From positions 62,001 to 126,000 of the forward strand of contig VCJN01002485.1 in assembly GCA_006384855.1 (NCBI GenBank): a stretch of DNA of 64,000 bases, written 5' to 3'. A model generated the notes under the pieces. That model had not been told where the DNA came from, searched no databases, and saw only the letters and a program-made list of their open reading frames with translations. The DNA comes from Tetraselmis striata (Eukaryota; Chlorophyta; Chlorodendrophyceae; Chlorodendrales; Chlorodendraceae). Shown piece after piece: positions 22,616-32,618 of the stretch; the first letter of the stretch is position 1, and each line of letters starts with the position of its first letter. Both the position numbers and the translations under genes were made by a program.

Positions 22616-23540
22616 GGCCCTCTACATGTGCATCCATGTAGTCTTCTTCGTCTTCTAGGTCACTGAGGTCGGCGCCTGAGTCGTGGTCGTCGTCGGACAT
22701 CCGCTCGTTGTCTATTAGGAGAGAGGATGAGGGGGAAGAGTGAGCGAGTGGAGCGGATCGTCCGTGCTGACGGAGTCAATTCTTTTTGCAATGCGGATGG
22801 GTCTGCGGGCGCGAGTTGCGGTCCATTCGGGCGACAGATTCCTTGATGAGGAGTTTTGCGGCGAGCGGCCTCTGAGGAGATGCCACGGGAGGCGGTAAGG
22901 TCGTCCGGGAGGCGGGTTCTGGCGCGTGGTGAGCTTCCGGAGCATGGAGGGTAGAATCGGCGGGTTGACCGGGCGGAGATAGGTTGTTTGTGCTGCGCCA
23001 CGCGTTTTTCCCGGGGGCCGTGGCTCTCGGCGGGTTGCATGCCGCCGCCGGTGGCCCCGCTGTTGGCCATGACCGGACGGGTTGGTAGGATGCGGATGTG
23101 AGTGGGCCACGTCCGGTTCCTCTTCGGGAATGGATTGTGTTGTGCCTCGGATTCGTAGGCGGTGTGTGCGGGCATGCCTCGGCCGTGGCCTGGGCGCCGC
23201 CGGAGCCGTCGGCCGTGCCGCGGCCTCGGCCGCGATTGGTGCGAGCTGCGGGGGCCGGGGGAAGGCGGCCGTGTTGAGAGCTTCTGGGGTTTGCGGACCT
23301 TTGCTTCGTTTGGCGAACATTCGACGGTGGCCCAGCCCACGAGCTGGGAAGTCACCACTTTCTGGAACTCGGTGCGTTCGGCTTCGGTGTGTGTGGCCTT
23401 GGTGTACGCCTCGAGTGTGCCACATTTGTAGATGACATTCAAGAGGCGAAGGTCGATGTTGGTGCCCTGGGTGGCATTGAGCCGCCGCGCCGGGCAGCGG
23501 TTGTGGGAGGGTTGGCGTGGAGGGAGGGCACACCGTGTAG
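22616..23540 (-). pseudogene. Unrecognised gene or element ORF with acidic C-terminus
   Basis: Three minus-strand frames each hold protein-like parts. NIDLRLLNVIYKCGTLEAYT, ERTEFQKVVTSQLVGWATVE and AKVRKPQKL come first (about 23450-23265). A Pro/Arg/His-rich middle follows. AAKLLIKESVARMDRNSR lies at about 22865-22810. The tail NERMSDDDHDSGADLSDLED and DYMDAHVEGR ends at the TGA at 22616. The tail starts right after a pyrimidine tract ending CCTAATAG, so it could be a last exon; the upstream joins do not resolve without a stop (TGA near 22782). The acidic tail and basic, Pro-rich body suggest a nucleic-acid-associated protein or a retroelement gag-like ORF. I do not recognise it. Confidence 0.35.
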
Positions 23541-23724
23541 TGGCATGTGGCGCCTCAAGGTCGTCCTCGATGCGATGGCGGACACGTGTCGTGTTAATAG
23601 CGAAGACCACGCCAAGAGGGGGCTGGAGAGTTTGTTTTGGAATATATTGACATGGTAAAAGGGGTATGCATTTATTGCGAGTACCGGTACTGGTGTGAAT
23701 TACGAAAAGGCCATTCAAATCCAC

Positions 23725-24639
23725 GCTAAAAACAGTACTAAAAGATCAAGACAGCCGTACGTACGGCTTTGTAGGGTTAATCCTTAAGGGTTTCTTAAAA
23801 AGAACAGCATGCGACGCCGTAGCACCGTACGGCGGTCACGCCTCTTCTCCGTCGGGACCGAGTCAGACCGAAACGCGGGGCGATCCGGGTGCATCGATAC
23901 CGTCGCCGCCGCCATCGCCCCCGCTGCCCTCTCCGCCGCTCTTGTCTCCCCGAAACGAATCAGCGAGCCCCGCACCCAGCGGCGGGGAGGGGCGTTCGTC
24001 GTTGTGTGGCGGTGGCCTTAATTTAAGCATGGCGACGCAGGAGATGAATGCCGAACTTAACGTGGGCGCTGTCATAACTAAGACGTTCGGGAGCGGGGGA
24101 GCTTTCTCGCCCCCCCCCCCCCCCCCCCCCCCCCACTTCCCCCCCCCCCCCAGGGTGCCTGGTGCCGTCTCTAACATCCCGTTACATGTATGCCATCGAC
24201 CCATCGCCGCCTAGGGATAGCCACCCGTGTGTATCATATCCAGTCCGCTAGTTGGAGATGGGATAATATGAGTCAGGACGCAGTGTCCCGGCGGATAGGG
24301 GGCTAGTGATGAAGTTGATTTACGACGACAGCAACAAGGAAGAGCGAAATGAATCGGAGATACATAGCGTTCGCTAAACTGTGCATGACGACAGAGCAGC
24401 TGAGCGAATTCACTTGCAGGTGGCCTCAAGGCGCCATTGACGACCTACCGATGGTGCGCCCCTTGCGCCATCACCGCCATTTCTTTCGAAGGGTGCTTGC
24501 CCGCGTTGTTGCCCCGTAGTTTAGGTATTGGCGAGAGTATCGCGATGGCAACGTGCAACCGATGATTTGCCTTGTTTCCTTATCCCACACGCGTTCGTTT
24601 AAATGCTTGCGCGCATGTGCAACTGATATGAGGTACGCG
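23725..24639. other. No gene supported; C-tract at 24109-24133
   Basis: Holds a long C-rich tract broken only by ACTT. Frames on both strands are Gly/Pro low-complexity products of that tract. The TIR of the outer tnp2-type element should lie here or just upstream, but I could not pair it with a right end. Confidence 0.35.
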
Positions 24640-25700
24640 AACTGCCCGACGTCGACAGCGACGCCGATGCGACGCCGAATAAGGCATTATTGTCGCGGGG
24701 ATTGGCAACCCCTCTGGCAACGGCTGCAGCAACGACAACGACGGTGAAGGGGGCGCTGGCGCGAGGCATGACTTCATTATCGGGACCAGCAACGCTCGAG
24801 GGAAGTACGACGGGAAGAGGTGAGCATGGATAGTGTCGACTTTTCCTCCCCCTATGTGGCACCTACTAGTCCGTTGCTAACATTTACTCGTGTGCCCCCT
24901 TCGCAATAAACGCCGTCAATTGTACACCGGTGCCGAGACCACTGTAATATAGAGGGCCGCGCTCATTCTCTGCGAGTGGAAGCTGAAGCACACCATCAAG
25001 ACGGCGGCGTTCGAGAGGCTGTCGAAGCTGTTGAAGAAGCACATGCTATCGAATGACGGGTCAGAGGTTACCGAGACGTGGTAACATTTGGAGCAGTGCC
25101 TAGACGTCCCGGACACCAAGAAGTGTATCATGATACACTGATGCATGCCCGTGCGACGAGCATGGGTACGCCCACTCCTTGGATGATGACTGGAGGTACG
25201 ACGACCGTTGTCCTCGCTGCAATCTGGCACGTTAGACACCCGAGTTACAGCGCCACCCGCGCCCCGCCACGCCTCAACCGCGCATATTTTACTACGACTT
25301 CAACGTCTCTGAGGTGATGCGCCCCCCCCCCCCCCCCCCCCCCCCCCCCACCTTCCTTCCGTTTGCCCCCACTTGACAGCATTGTCTTCATAGAGTAATT
25401 GAGTTGTTGTTGCTGGTGCACGAAACACGCTACAAGTGGTGAAGCAATTCTTTTGGGATGAGGAATAGGCTCCGCGCAGAGGCATATGAATAGATCAATT
25501 CATCAGTGAGATTTGGAACTCTGAAGCCTATAAGCCCATGGATGTTGCCACCAACATGCAGTTTTCTCACAAAGACAACGGGGTGTATGAGTTATGTGGA
25601 AATAGGGTGGAGCTGCACTATGCATGTCTTACATACAACAAAGCATGTTCTTGCTAGATCTTTGGCATTAGATTCGTACCCCAACGCCCCATAACCCGTA
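24640..25700 (+). pseudogene. Outer tnp2-type transposase, N-terminal part
   Basis: A plus-strand frame gives LYTGAETTVI, ALILCEWKLKHTIKTAAFER, LLKKHMLSNDGSEVTETW and HLEQCLDVPDTKKC (24,920-25,130), then YDDRCPRCNLAR (about 25195-25230) and FYYDFNVSE|. The donor GTGATG at 25314 is followed by a run of 28 C. A next block (25,480-25,640) reads QFISEIWNSEAYKPMDV and SHKDNGVYELCGNRVEL. From family knowledge this is the N-terminal part of tnp2/DUF4218-type transposases (lysine-rich helices, a CPxC zinc motif, the region before the catalytic core). Internal stops occur. Protein order continues at 33,338, beyond the inserted CACTA element, so one transposase gene was split. Confidence 0.6.
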
Positions 25701-26364
25701 TATGCTGCGACAAGATGTATGAGTAGAATTATAGTCGGGTGATTTTGACCTGCTGTAATGCGTTCACTGTGAGATTCAGATGTGACGTAAATGTGCCCTA
25801 CTGGTGACGAACGACGACATACGGGGACGATACGGGACGGAGGAGGGACGTGGATTTCATACCCAGTAGCGACGACTATCGCGCGCGACCTGTAAAGTAC
25901 TATATGAATTTCTCGTTTCCATAATTTCATCAAATTGATATGCGCACGCGGGCTCGCGTGTCGCCCGCCGACGCGGAGCACCCGGGCTAAGTACAGGCGG
26001 ATGTACGCACTCATTGCACATCGCCGCACATCGCTGACCGCACATCGCTGACCGCCGACCCGCGGTGTGCCGCGATGTGCGGCACGACGGGCGGAGGTGT
26101 GGGCGGATGTAGGTGGTACGGTAGGTGGTAGGCGGTAGGTGGTGTTCGTAGGTGCGCGTTTTAATGCAGCCGCCCTAACTGCTGATGATTGTGTAACGCC
26201 CCAGCACGCGCATGAAGTACGGGGTCGCCTCACGGTCACCGCCGCTCACCGTTGAATCAAGCGCGTACAGCCGCGCACTCGCATCTGTGTTGCCTGCCGG
26301 TGGTGGGTTACATCCACCCCAACTCTCAACCCCCCCCCCGCGCCCCCCGCGCGCGGCAGCAGGC

Positions 26365-28000
26365 ATGCCGGCAAAGGGATGGATAGCGAGTTTGTCGAAG
26401 GATGGCGTGTACTCATGCAAGCACTGCCGGGGCAACGTGACGGGCACATGTGATAAGATGGCGCGAGAGCGGCACTTCCTAAAATTCCCGAACTGTAGCC
26501 ACTCGTTGAAGCGTGCGGCTAAGTTGCGCCGCAAGGCCGCCTTATCACAAGCAGCAGCAGGAGGGGCGGCAGCAGCAGCAGCAGCAGCAACAACAGGGGC
26601 GGCAACATGAGTAGCTGCAGCCGTCGGAAACGGCCCGCCGGCGCCGGTCTCGGACGACGGCGGCTCGAAGGTGGACGATGTGATGGGCGTGGGGGAGGAC
26701 CCCGTTGGCGAAGACGGTATGGACATCGACGCGCCTGCGTGGCCGCCGGCGGGCGTCGAGCCCGCGATGAGGGCGTGATATGGAAAGGCGATCCCGGCGA
26801 CTTCTACATGAAGGTCATCGCCAAGAAGTTCCGGGGAGTATGGCACTACGGCGTGATAACCGGCGTCGTTACCGAGTGGGTGTTGGAGGACTACGGCGGG
26901 GCGACCCAGTGGCGCGCTGTTTTCGAGGACGGGGACATTGTGGGCCTTCTGCGTTCAGAGGTGAGTGGGCCCGGCATGCGTGCTGGTGGCACCACTCAAC
27001 TGCGGTTGTATGGAATCACACGCACCCGCCCGGTCGGCGTGGCAGGTTGTGGAGGCTATGGCGGCTGCCCAGGAGCAACCCCATGTGGATGCGGACGGGG
27101 AGGCTCGCTTGGTAACCGTCCATGAAGGCGATGACTTGTCCAGTGAATCACGCACCTTGCCCGGCGTGCGTTCAACACAACCCGGCTGGCGGAGGCCAAG
27201 CAGAACACTGGCTGCCATGGCGTGTGCCATGTGCATGTGGTCCTGGGCTATGTCAGCATGATCAACCGCTTCCCCCTCGCGCCGTTCCACCTGTTTTTTT
27301 TTTGGCTTCGGAAGGGACTTCTGGAGGAAATTTGTCACCGTGCAGGGCCACATTGGATTCCGAGCTATGAAGCAGGAAGACCGGCGCCAGGCTTTAGTCC
27401 CGATACCCAGCAACTTTGAACGCGGGTTGCGCCCTTCGTTTGCAGTGTCCAAGAATCGAAAGGTAACCCCCCCACCCCCCTCCCCCCCCCGGGCGTGGGC
27501 GTGGGCGTGGGCGTGACGGCATTCCCCTCCATGACTGCAGGGTCAGGCAAGGTGACGGTGCAGTCCGGCTGGGTCATGGAGGACTGCTTGCACCACATGG
27601 AAACGTTTTCCATTCTTAACGCCGGTCCGCTGCTCGAGGAGGCCCGGGTGAAGGCGATCATGACCGAGAAGGAGCTTCGCGTCCCCAGGCGGTGCTTGGG
27701 CACATGTACAAGCGCATGCAAGGAGCTGCGTGGTTCGTCACGCGGTGGGGGTTGCAGAATGTGGTGACGGAGGAGGACGGCCCCGAGCGCAAGGCGCAGG
27801 TGGAGGCGCTCACTAGGGAGGGGAGGACTCGATACCCAGCGCGGCGCCAAGGCGCGGCGGCCGGGGCAGCGCGGCGTCAAGGCGCGGCGGCCGGGGCAGC
27901 GCGGCGCGAAGGCGCGGCGGCCGGGGCAGCGCGGCGCCAAGGCGCGGCGGCCGGGGCGGCGCGGCGCCAAGACAGCGCATACAGCGGAATCGGCGGAAAG
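26365..28000 (+). pseudogene. CACTA-element transposase: BED finger, Tudor-like domain, tnp2 core
   Basis: From the ATG at 26365: MPAKGWIASLSKDGVYSCKH with C-x2-C...H spacing (BED-type DNA-binding finger) and basic KRAAKLRRKAALSQ. After a TGA (about 26608) an acidic linker VDDVMGVGEDPVGEDGMDID continues in the same frame. In another frame 26767-26960 gives a Tudor-like domain (KKFRGVWHYGVITG ... WRAVFEDGDIVGLL) with a donor GTGAGT. A spliced exon VVEAMAAAQEQPHVDADGEA follows. The core shows VLGYVSMINRFPLAPFHLF, DFWRKFV and EDRRQALVPIPSNFERGLRP (27200-27460), and after a C-rich intron (donor 27463) SGWVMEDCLHHMETFS and HMYKRMQGAAWFVTRWGL. The blocks parallel the outer element's core (AHALLLGVAKDYWE, DRRMALVAMTGDFGRPVR). 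Stops and frameshifts make it non-functional as read. Confidence 0.6.
27838..27975. repeat. 30-bp GC-rich minisatellite, about 4.5 units
   Basis: Units of the type GGCGCGGCGGCCGGGGCAGC repeat with period 30, encoding repeated RRQGAAAGA on +. A related unit in reverse-complement orientation occurs at 35578-35705 in the outer element. Confidence 0.85.
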
Positions 28001-28525
28001 GGATGCATTACAAGCTGTGGACGGCAGCCGCTGAAAACTATGCGGTCATGCCGCAACAACCCCAGCACTGGCTTCTGGATACCTCTGATCTGGCTGACGG
28101 CGGCGGGCTGCGGGATGCAGGGCCGCATGACTGAGGTGGCGGTGCTGGTGAGCCCGCAGAGTCTGCATGCGGCGGAGGCGGCGCAGCCGCATAGGCCCCT
28201 AGACAATGCTCTGAAGCGAGCCCCAATTGTCTGCCCAGCGCCTGCCCCAATGTAACGCACCAGCTTGGCAGCAATTGGCAGCTCTTTTGCAGTTGATGCG
28301 CAGTTGATGCGTATACCCAGGCTTGTGCGTACGCGGTGCGGGGGGGGGGGGGGGGGGGGGGATCACTATAGCTAAGCTAGTGATGTGAGATATGAGTGCA
28401 GCAACATATATTGTGCAAGATATAATACGATGGCATGCAAGCGGGTCCCCGCTCTTCCACAATCATTGGCCCTGCTCCCTCTTGCCCCGCCCCCGGTGCC
28501 CTTTAGCTGCTCTCAGCATCCCGAG

Positions 28526-28834
28526 TGGGATGGGCGGGGCAGCGGTTGCTACCGAGTGAGGCGTAGCATCGTTTGCAGTAGCAACGCAGCCTTTCCGGTG
28601 TGACGCCGCCTGGATGTAACCCCGCAGTACGCGCAAAGTGCAAGTGCAAGCTGCTGATGGCGGGGATCCCGCGCGGGGGGGGGGGGGGGGGGGGGGGGCA
28701 GCGGCTGTGGGATAGGCGCGGCAGCGGTTGCTACAGAGTGAGGCGTCGCATCGTTTGCAGTAGCAACGCAGCCTTTCCGGTTGCATAGTGTGACGCAGCC
28801 TGGATGTAACCCTGCAGTACGCGCAAAGTGCAAG
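28526..28834. repeat. About 125-bp duplicated unit, 179-bp spacing, split by a G-run
   Basis: 28526-28650 and 28706-28834 both carry GCAGCGGTTGCTAC, CGTTTGCAGTAGCAACGCAG, CTGGATGTAACCC and CAGTACGCGCAAAGTGCAAG. Between them is a run of about 24 G (28674-28698). The second unit has a 9-bp insertion (TTGCATAGT). Confidence 0.85.
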
Positions 28835-28878
28835 TGTTACACGTCCGTGTGCCCCACTAAATGACATTGCGCCCGACC

Positions 28879-29685
28879 TCACTGACGGCATGTCTCGCTC
28901 TCCTTCAGCTCCTGGGCCGTCCGCCGCCTCACCCTGCGCACCCTACCAGCCGCGCGTGCCTTCTCGGAAGCCTCACACACGGCGGCGCGAGTCGCGTCGT
29001 GGAACGCGTCCCTGACATGGCGGAACTCCGCCCTCACCGTGGCCGTGGTCGGGCAGGGGACTGCCCGCTGATGGGTCGCCATGCATGGGTACTTGGGGCC
29101 GCACAAACCCGGGGTGCCGTCGCAGCAACACTCCCAGTCCGTCCGTTGGCCGCAGTCCACGCATGACGGGCGTCCGGCCAGGACACGCACATGATAGTGC
29201 ATGTGGCCGCCTCCCGCCACTGCTCGTAGTGCTCCGGTCAACATGGCGACGAGCAAGTCGGCATGTCCCGCAGGTGGCTGCGGGGCGGGTGGCGCGAGCG
29301 CAGCCTCGCTCGCCTCGACAACCCCCTCAGCCCGATCAGTCGCCTCGACCACGGCCTCCTCCGCCTCCTGACGCGGCGCACCAGGCGCATCATCGTCGCC
29401 TGGCAGGGCGTCCCCCCCCGCAACGGCGCCGTCGGCGGTGGCCGACGCCGTCGTGGCGGGGTGTTGTGAGGAGGTGGCCCTAGACATAGGTGGGGCCGGC
29501 ACCGCCATGTGTTGCTCCACATGCGGTGCGGTTCCTGACGCGACAGCTCCGTCGCACCAGTACCGGCGCCGGCACCCCACGCCTGCTGGGCTTACCACCA
29601 ACCGGCATGTTTCCTTTGGGAGGCGGTTCATCCGCGTCGGAGGTGAGCGGCTGTGCCTGTGTGGGTGTGGATACTGCCCGGCCAT
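28879..29685 (-). CDS. Cys-rich zinc-ribbon-like ORF in the CACTA element
   Basis: A 268-codon uninterrupted minus frame. The N-terminal half is Ala/Pro/Glu-rich (GDALPGDDDAPGAPRQEAEE). Near residues 165-210 it has a dense cluster SCVDCGQRTDWECCCDG, GLCGPKYPCMATHQ and AVPCPT, with paired Cys and a His spaced like a zinc-binding cross-brace. A basic helical end follows (RAAGRVRRVRRRTAQELKES). Similar Cys/His ends occur at the C-terminus of several DNA transposases and TnpA-like proteins. It lies opposite in strand to the transposase remnant of the same element, as accessory ORFs often do. It may be a last exon: the ATG is not well supported and upstream minus sequence is G/C-tract rich. Function not recognised. 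Confidence 0.45.
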   Translation of the reverse strand: MAGQYPHPHRHSRSPPTRMNRLPKETCRLVVSPAGVGCRRRYWCDGAVASGTAPHVEQHMAVPAPPMSRATSSQHPATTASATADGAVAGGDALPGDDDAPGAPRQEAEEAVVEATDRAEGVVEASEAALAPPAPQPPAGHADLLVAMLTGALRAVAGGGHMHYHVRVLAGRPSCVDCGQRTDWECCCDGTPGLCGPKYPCMATHQRAVPCPTTATVRAEFRHVRDAFHDATRAAVCEASEKARAAGRVRRVRRRTAQELKESETCRQ

Positions 29686-30445
29686 TAGGGCTCCCGCCGC
29701 CTGCCGCTCCGCCGACCCACGCCGCGGCGTGTGCTGCGCCCCGCATAGTCGCCTCGAATATAATATACATGACGCGGGGACGGGGGGGGGGGGGGGGGGG
29801 GGGATTCGTGCGTTTCGTATGTCGGCGGAAAGGCGTGCGAAGCTGCGGCTGGCGAAGGTGGTGGAAGTAAGCGTGGCGGCGTCGGCGGCGTATTACCGTG
29901 CGTGCATGCGTGCGCAACCCCGCGGCAGCAAGCGCCGGACTCGGCGTGTGCCAGCGGCAGAGCTGCGAAGCCATGGACACGGTACGGGATGCCAAGTCTG
30001 GCTAAGCAACTGCCGAGGCTGGCGGCTTAACCCCCATGTCCGGCGGTTGAGGGACGGAAAGTGCGTAGAAGTTGATCGGGAAAGCGGGCATATAAGCCTG
30101 GCTGTGCTAGGTTCCTATTAAGTAATGGCGGTTTGTGCTAAGTAATTCGTAGGGGTAGACCATGAAGCGCAGGTAGGGGGCGGTATACATGAGGCCGGGC
30201 ACATATACTGCTCCACGAAACGACACTGTCGCACGTGTAGTTGAATAGACGCCCGCCGACCCGCCACGGCATGTAATATCTGTCATGCATCGCCGGGGTA
30301 TGTGTGAGTGGATGCCCCGCCGCCACATCCCCCCCCCCCCCCATTTACACTTGTGCACTCATTAAGTTTGGGCTGGTTTCGGAGCAGTACATGTACGTAT
30401 GTATATACATACAATGGAACGTAGGACCTGCGCGGAAAGAGGCGG

Positions 30446-31575
30446 GGCTGGCGGAGTGCGTTGGGGGTGCGTAGAGTAGCGTGTTGGTGAGATTCGGGGA
30501 TGGGCATCGGACGCCGGATGCCCATCCACCCAGCGTAAAAGACGCGTACGTAATATTCACACTATATATATTCACACGCAAATGTGTGAAAACCGGACAT
30601 TCCGTGCCGGATGGGTGGGAATACGGCGTCCGATGCAGCCAAGACCCCAGCAACACGCTATTCTGTGCACCGCCAATGCACTCCGCCAACACTGCCTCAT
30701 TCTCTGTCGATTTCGAAAACGCCTTCACATTATCCACCGCTAATTGCAATTGCCACCGTGTAATGTTGTCACGGTGTGCGCACACAACAACACTTACTAC
30801 CGGTTCCGACGCGGAGGGAGGCGAGGCTTGCGGAGTGCGTTGGGGGTGCGTAGAGTAGCGTGCTGCAAATAATTGGGGTGCATCGGACGCCGGATGCCCA
30901 CCCACCCGGCGTAAAAGACGCGTAATATTCACACTTTTTAACACACAAATGTGTGAAAACCGGACATTCCGTGCCGGATGGGTGGGAATACGGCGTCCGA
31001 TGCAGCCAAGACCCCAGCAACACGCTATTCTGTGCACCGCCAATGCACTCCGCTAGCACCGCCTCATTCTCTGTCGATTTCGAAAACGCCTTCACATTAT
31101 CCGCCGCTAATTGCAATTGCCACCGTGTAATGTTGTCACGATGTGCGCACACAACAACACTTACTACCGGTTCCGACGCGGATGGAGACGAGGCTTGCGG
31201 AGTGCGTTGGGGGTGCGTAGAGTAGCGTGCTGCAAATAATTGGGGTGCATCGGACGCCGGATGCCCATCCACCCGGCGTAAAAGACACGTACGTAATATT
31301 CACACAGCTTTATTAACACACAAATGTGTGAAAACCGGACATTCCGTGCCGGATGGGTGGGAATACGGCGTCCGATGCAGCCAAAACCCCAGCAACACGC
31401 TATTCTGTGCACCGCCAATGCACTCCGCTAGCACCGCCTCATTCTCTGTCGATTTCGAAAATGCCTTCACATTATCCACCGCTAATAATTGCAATTGCCA
31501 CCGTGTAATGTTGTCACGATGTGCGCACACAACAACACTTACTACCGGTTCCGACGCGGATGGAGGCGAGGCTTG
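30446..31575. repeat. Tandem array, three units of 367-379 bp with internal hairpins
   Basis: Unit starts at about 30446, 30825, 31192 and 31570 (the start of a truncated fourth). Units are nearly identical. Each holds an inverted pair: a 31-nt arm starting GCATCGGACGCCG (30504 in unit 1) and its imperfect complement ending GGCGTCCGATGC (30636), with a loop of about 70 nt containing TTCACAC...GTGTGAA. Each unit also keeps an open minus-strand block (DNVKAFSKSTENEAVLAECI and flanks). The array lies near the right end of the CACTA element. Confidence 0.9.
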
Positions 31576-31873
31576 CGGAGTGCACTTGCGGTGCACAGAC
31601 TAGCGGGAGACTAGATCCATTGTCGCTTATTTACAAGCACGGGCGGTGCTGCCAGACCTGATCGTCTACGGCCGATATAATATTCACACTATATTAACAT
31701 CGGTGAACACCGCCGCACACCGCCGCACACCGCCGCACAACGCTGCGCGCGCACATTCGTCGCACACATTATCCCGGATTCACTCGCCGTATCCATTACG
31801 CCGTGCTACTTCAACAGTAAACATTGCGAAATTACACCGACACAATGCCGCACCGACTAGCTCTTGACAATAC

Positions 31874-32306
31874 GTGCATATGAATAGTAGTGGCGCGCTG
31901 CTCCTCGCCTCCGATGTGTCGTTGACTGCTGCGGAAGGCGGTCGTCGACTGGGTGTTAGTTTCTCCACCTCGGCCCCCCCCCCCCCCCCTTCCCCGCCCT
32001 TCACCGCTCACAGCGCCATGGCCGACCTCGCCCCCCCGGGCAAAAGTGGGCGGCGAGCCTTGTTGTCTCGCGTGTCCGCGCCGCCGGCATCGAGGAGGAC
32101 GAGAAAGACATGAGGAAACGCGTGACAAGGTGGGCGCGCAACAAAACACTCCATCCTCCACATTAGCACGCACCCACTCGTAGCTAACTTGCGCCGCGCG
32201 CAGGTTCGTCCGGGAGCGCCGTAATGCCCACCTCAACGCCAAGGCTTCCACAGTGCCAGCGGCGCAACTCGTGGTGGCCGAGGAGGCCGCATCCTCAGCC
32301 GCTTAA
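31874..32306 (+). CDS. Small spliced ORF in the CACTA element, unrecognised
   Basis: The clearest part is a two-exon join: QKWAASLVVSRVRAAGIEED then EKDMRKRVTR up to ACAAG|GTGGGC (about 32131), spliced in frame to FVRERRNAHLNAKASTVPAA, QLVVAEEAASSAA and TAA (acceptor GCGCAG, stop near 32306). The protein is helical and Arg/Ala/Glu-rich. A possible first exon, MNSSGALLLASDVSLTAAEG from 31880, is separated by a C-tract intron, but its phase does not fit the acceptor I would choose. It could be the start of a TnpA-like accessory protein continuing into the Lys/Glu-Ala ORF at 32379. No family recognised. Confidence 0.4.
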
Positions 32307-32378
32307 AGGCAAAACGATTGTGGCTTGTTGTGGGTGTCTGGGCACAGGGGGCGTCCCGACGCGAAGGTAAGGAAGCTC

Positions 32379-32618
32379 ATGGCGGCGTCGTCGACGGCAC
32401 AGCCTCCCGGGGTGGTGAAGACACTGACGGATGACAAGAAGTGGAAGAGGCCAGTGAAGAAACGCCGAGGTAAGAAACTGACGGTCGCGGAGTCGGAGGC
32501 GGAGGCGGAGTCGGAGGCGCAGGCGCAGGCGCAGGCGGAGGCGGAGGCGGAGGCGGAGGCAGCGAGATCGTCGAAGCGGAGGGTCCCCCGGGCACGCAAG
32601 AACAAGAACAAGCAGTAG
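32379..32618 (+). CDS. Lys-rich/(Glu-Ala)n ORF with NLS-like tail
   Basis: The ATG at 32379 opens an 80-codon frame: MAASSTAQPPGVVKTLTDDK, then KKWKRPVKKRRGKKLT, an (Glu/Gln-Ala) run encoded by GAGGCG-type hexamers (about 32490-32560), and a tail SSKRRVPRARKNKNKQ before TAG. Basic blocks on both sides of an acidic/Ala helix suggest a nuclear, nucleic-acid-associated product. It may be an exon of the small gene just upstream. Hexamer-repeat length is probably variable. C-tracts follow at 32633-32649 and 32704-32726. Confidence 0.4.
   Translation: MAASSTAQPPGVVKTLTDDKKWKRPVKKRRGKKLTVAESEAEAESEAQAQAQAEAEAEAEAARSSKRRVPRARKNKNKQ

Noticed and set aside
22660-23724. Single 354-codon minus-strand protein
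   Set aside because: Its middle is Arg/Pro/His low-complexity read-through, while the convincing segments at both ends lie in different frames; one continuous product is unlikely.
30446-31575. Three tandem protein-coding genes in the repeat array
   Set aside because: Near-identity of whole units, including non-coding hairpins, shows recent DNA duplication; frame conservation alone cannot prove coding, so only the repeat is annotated.
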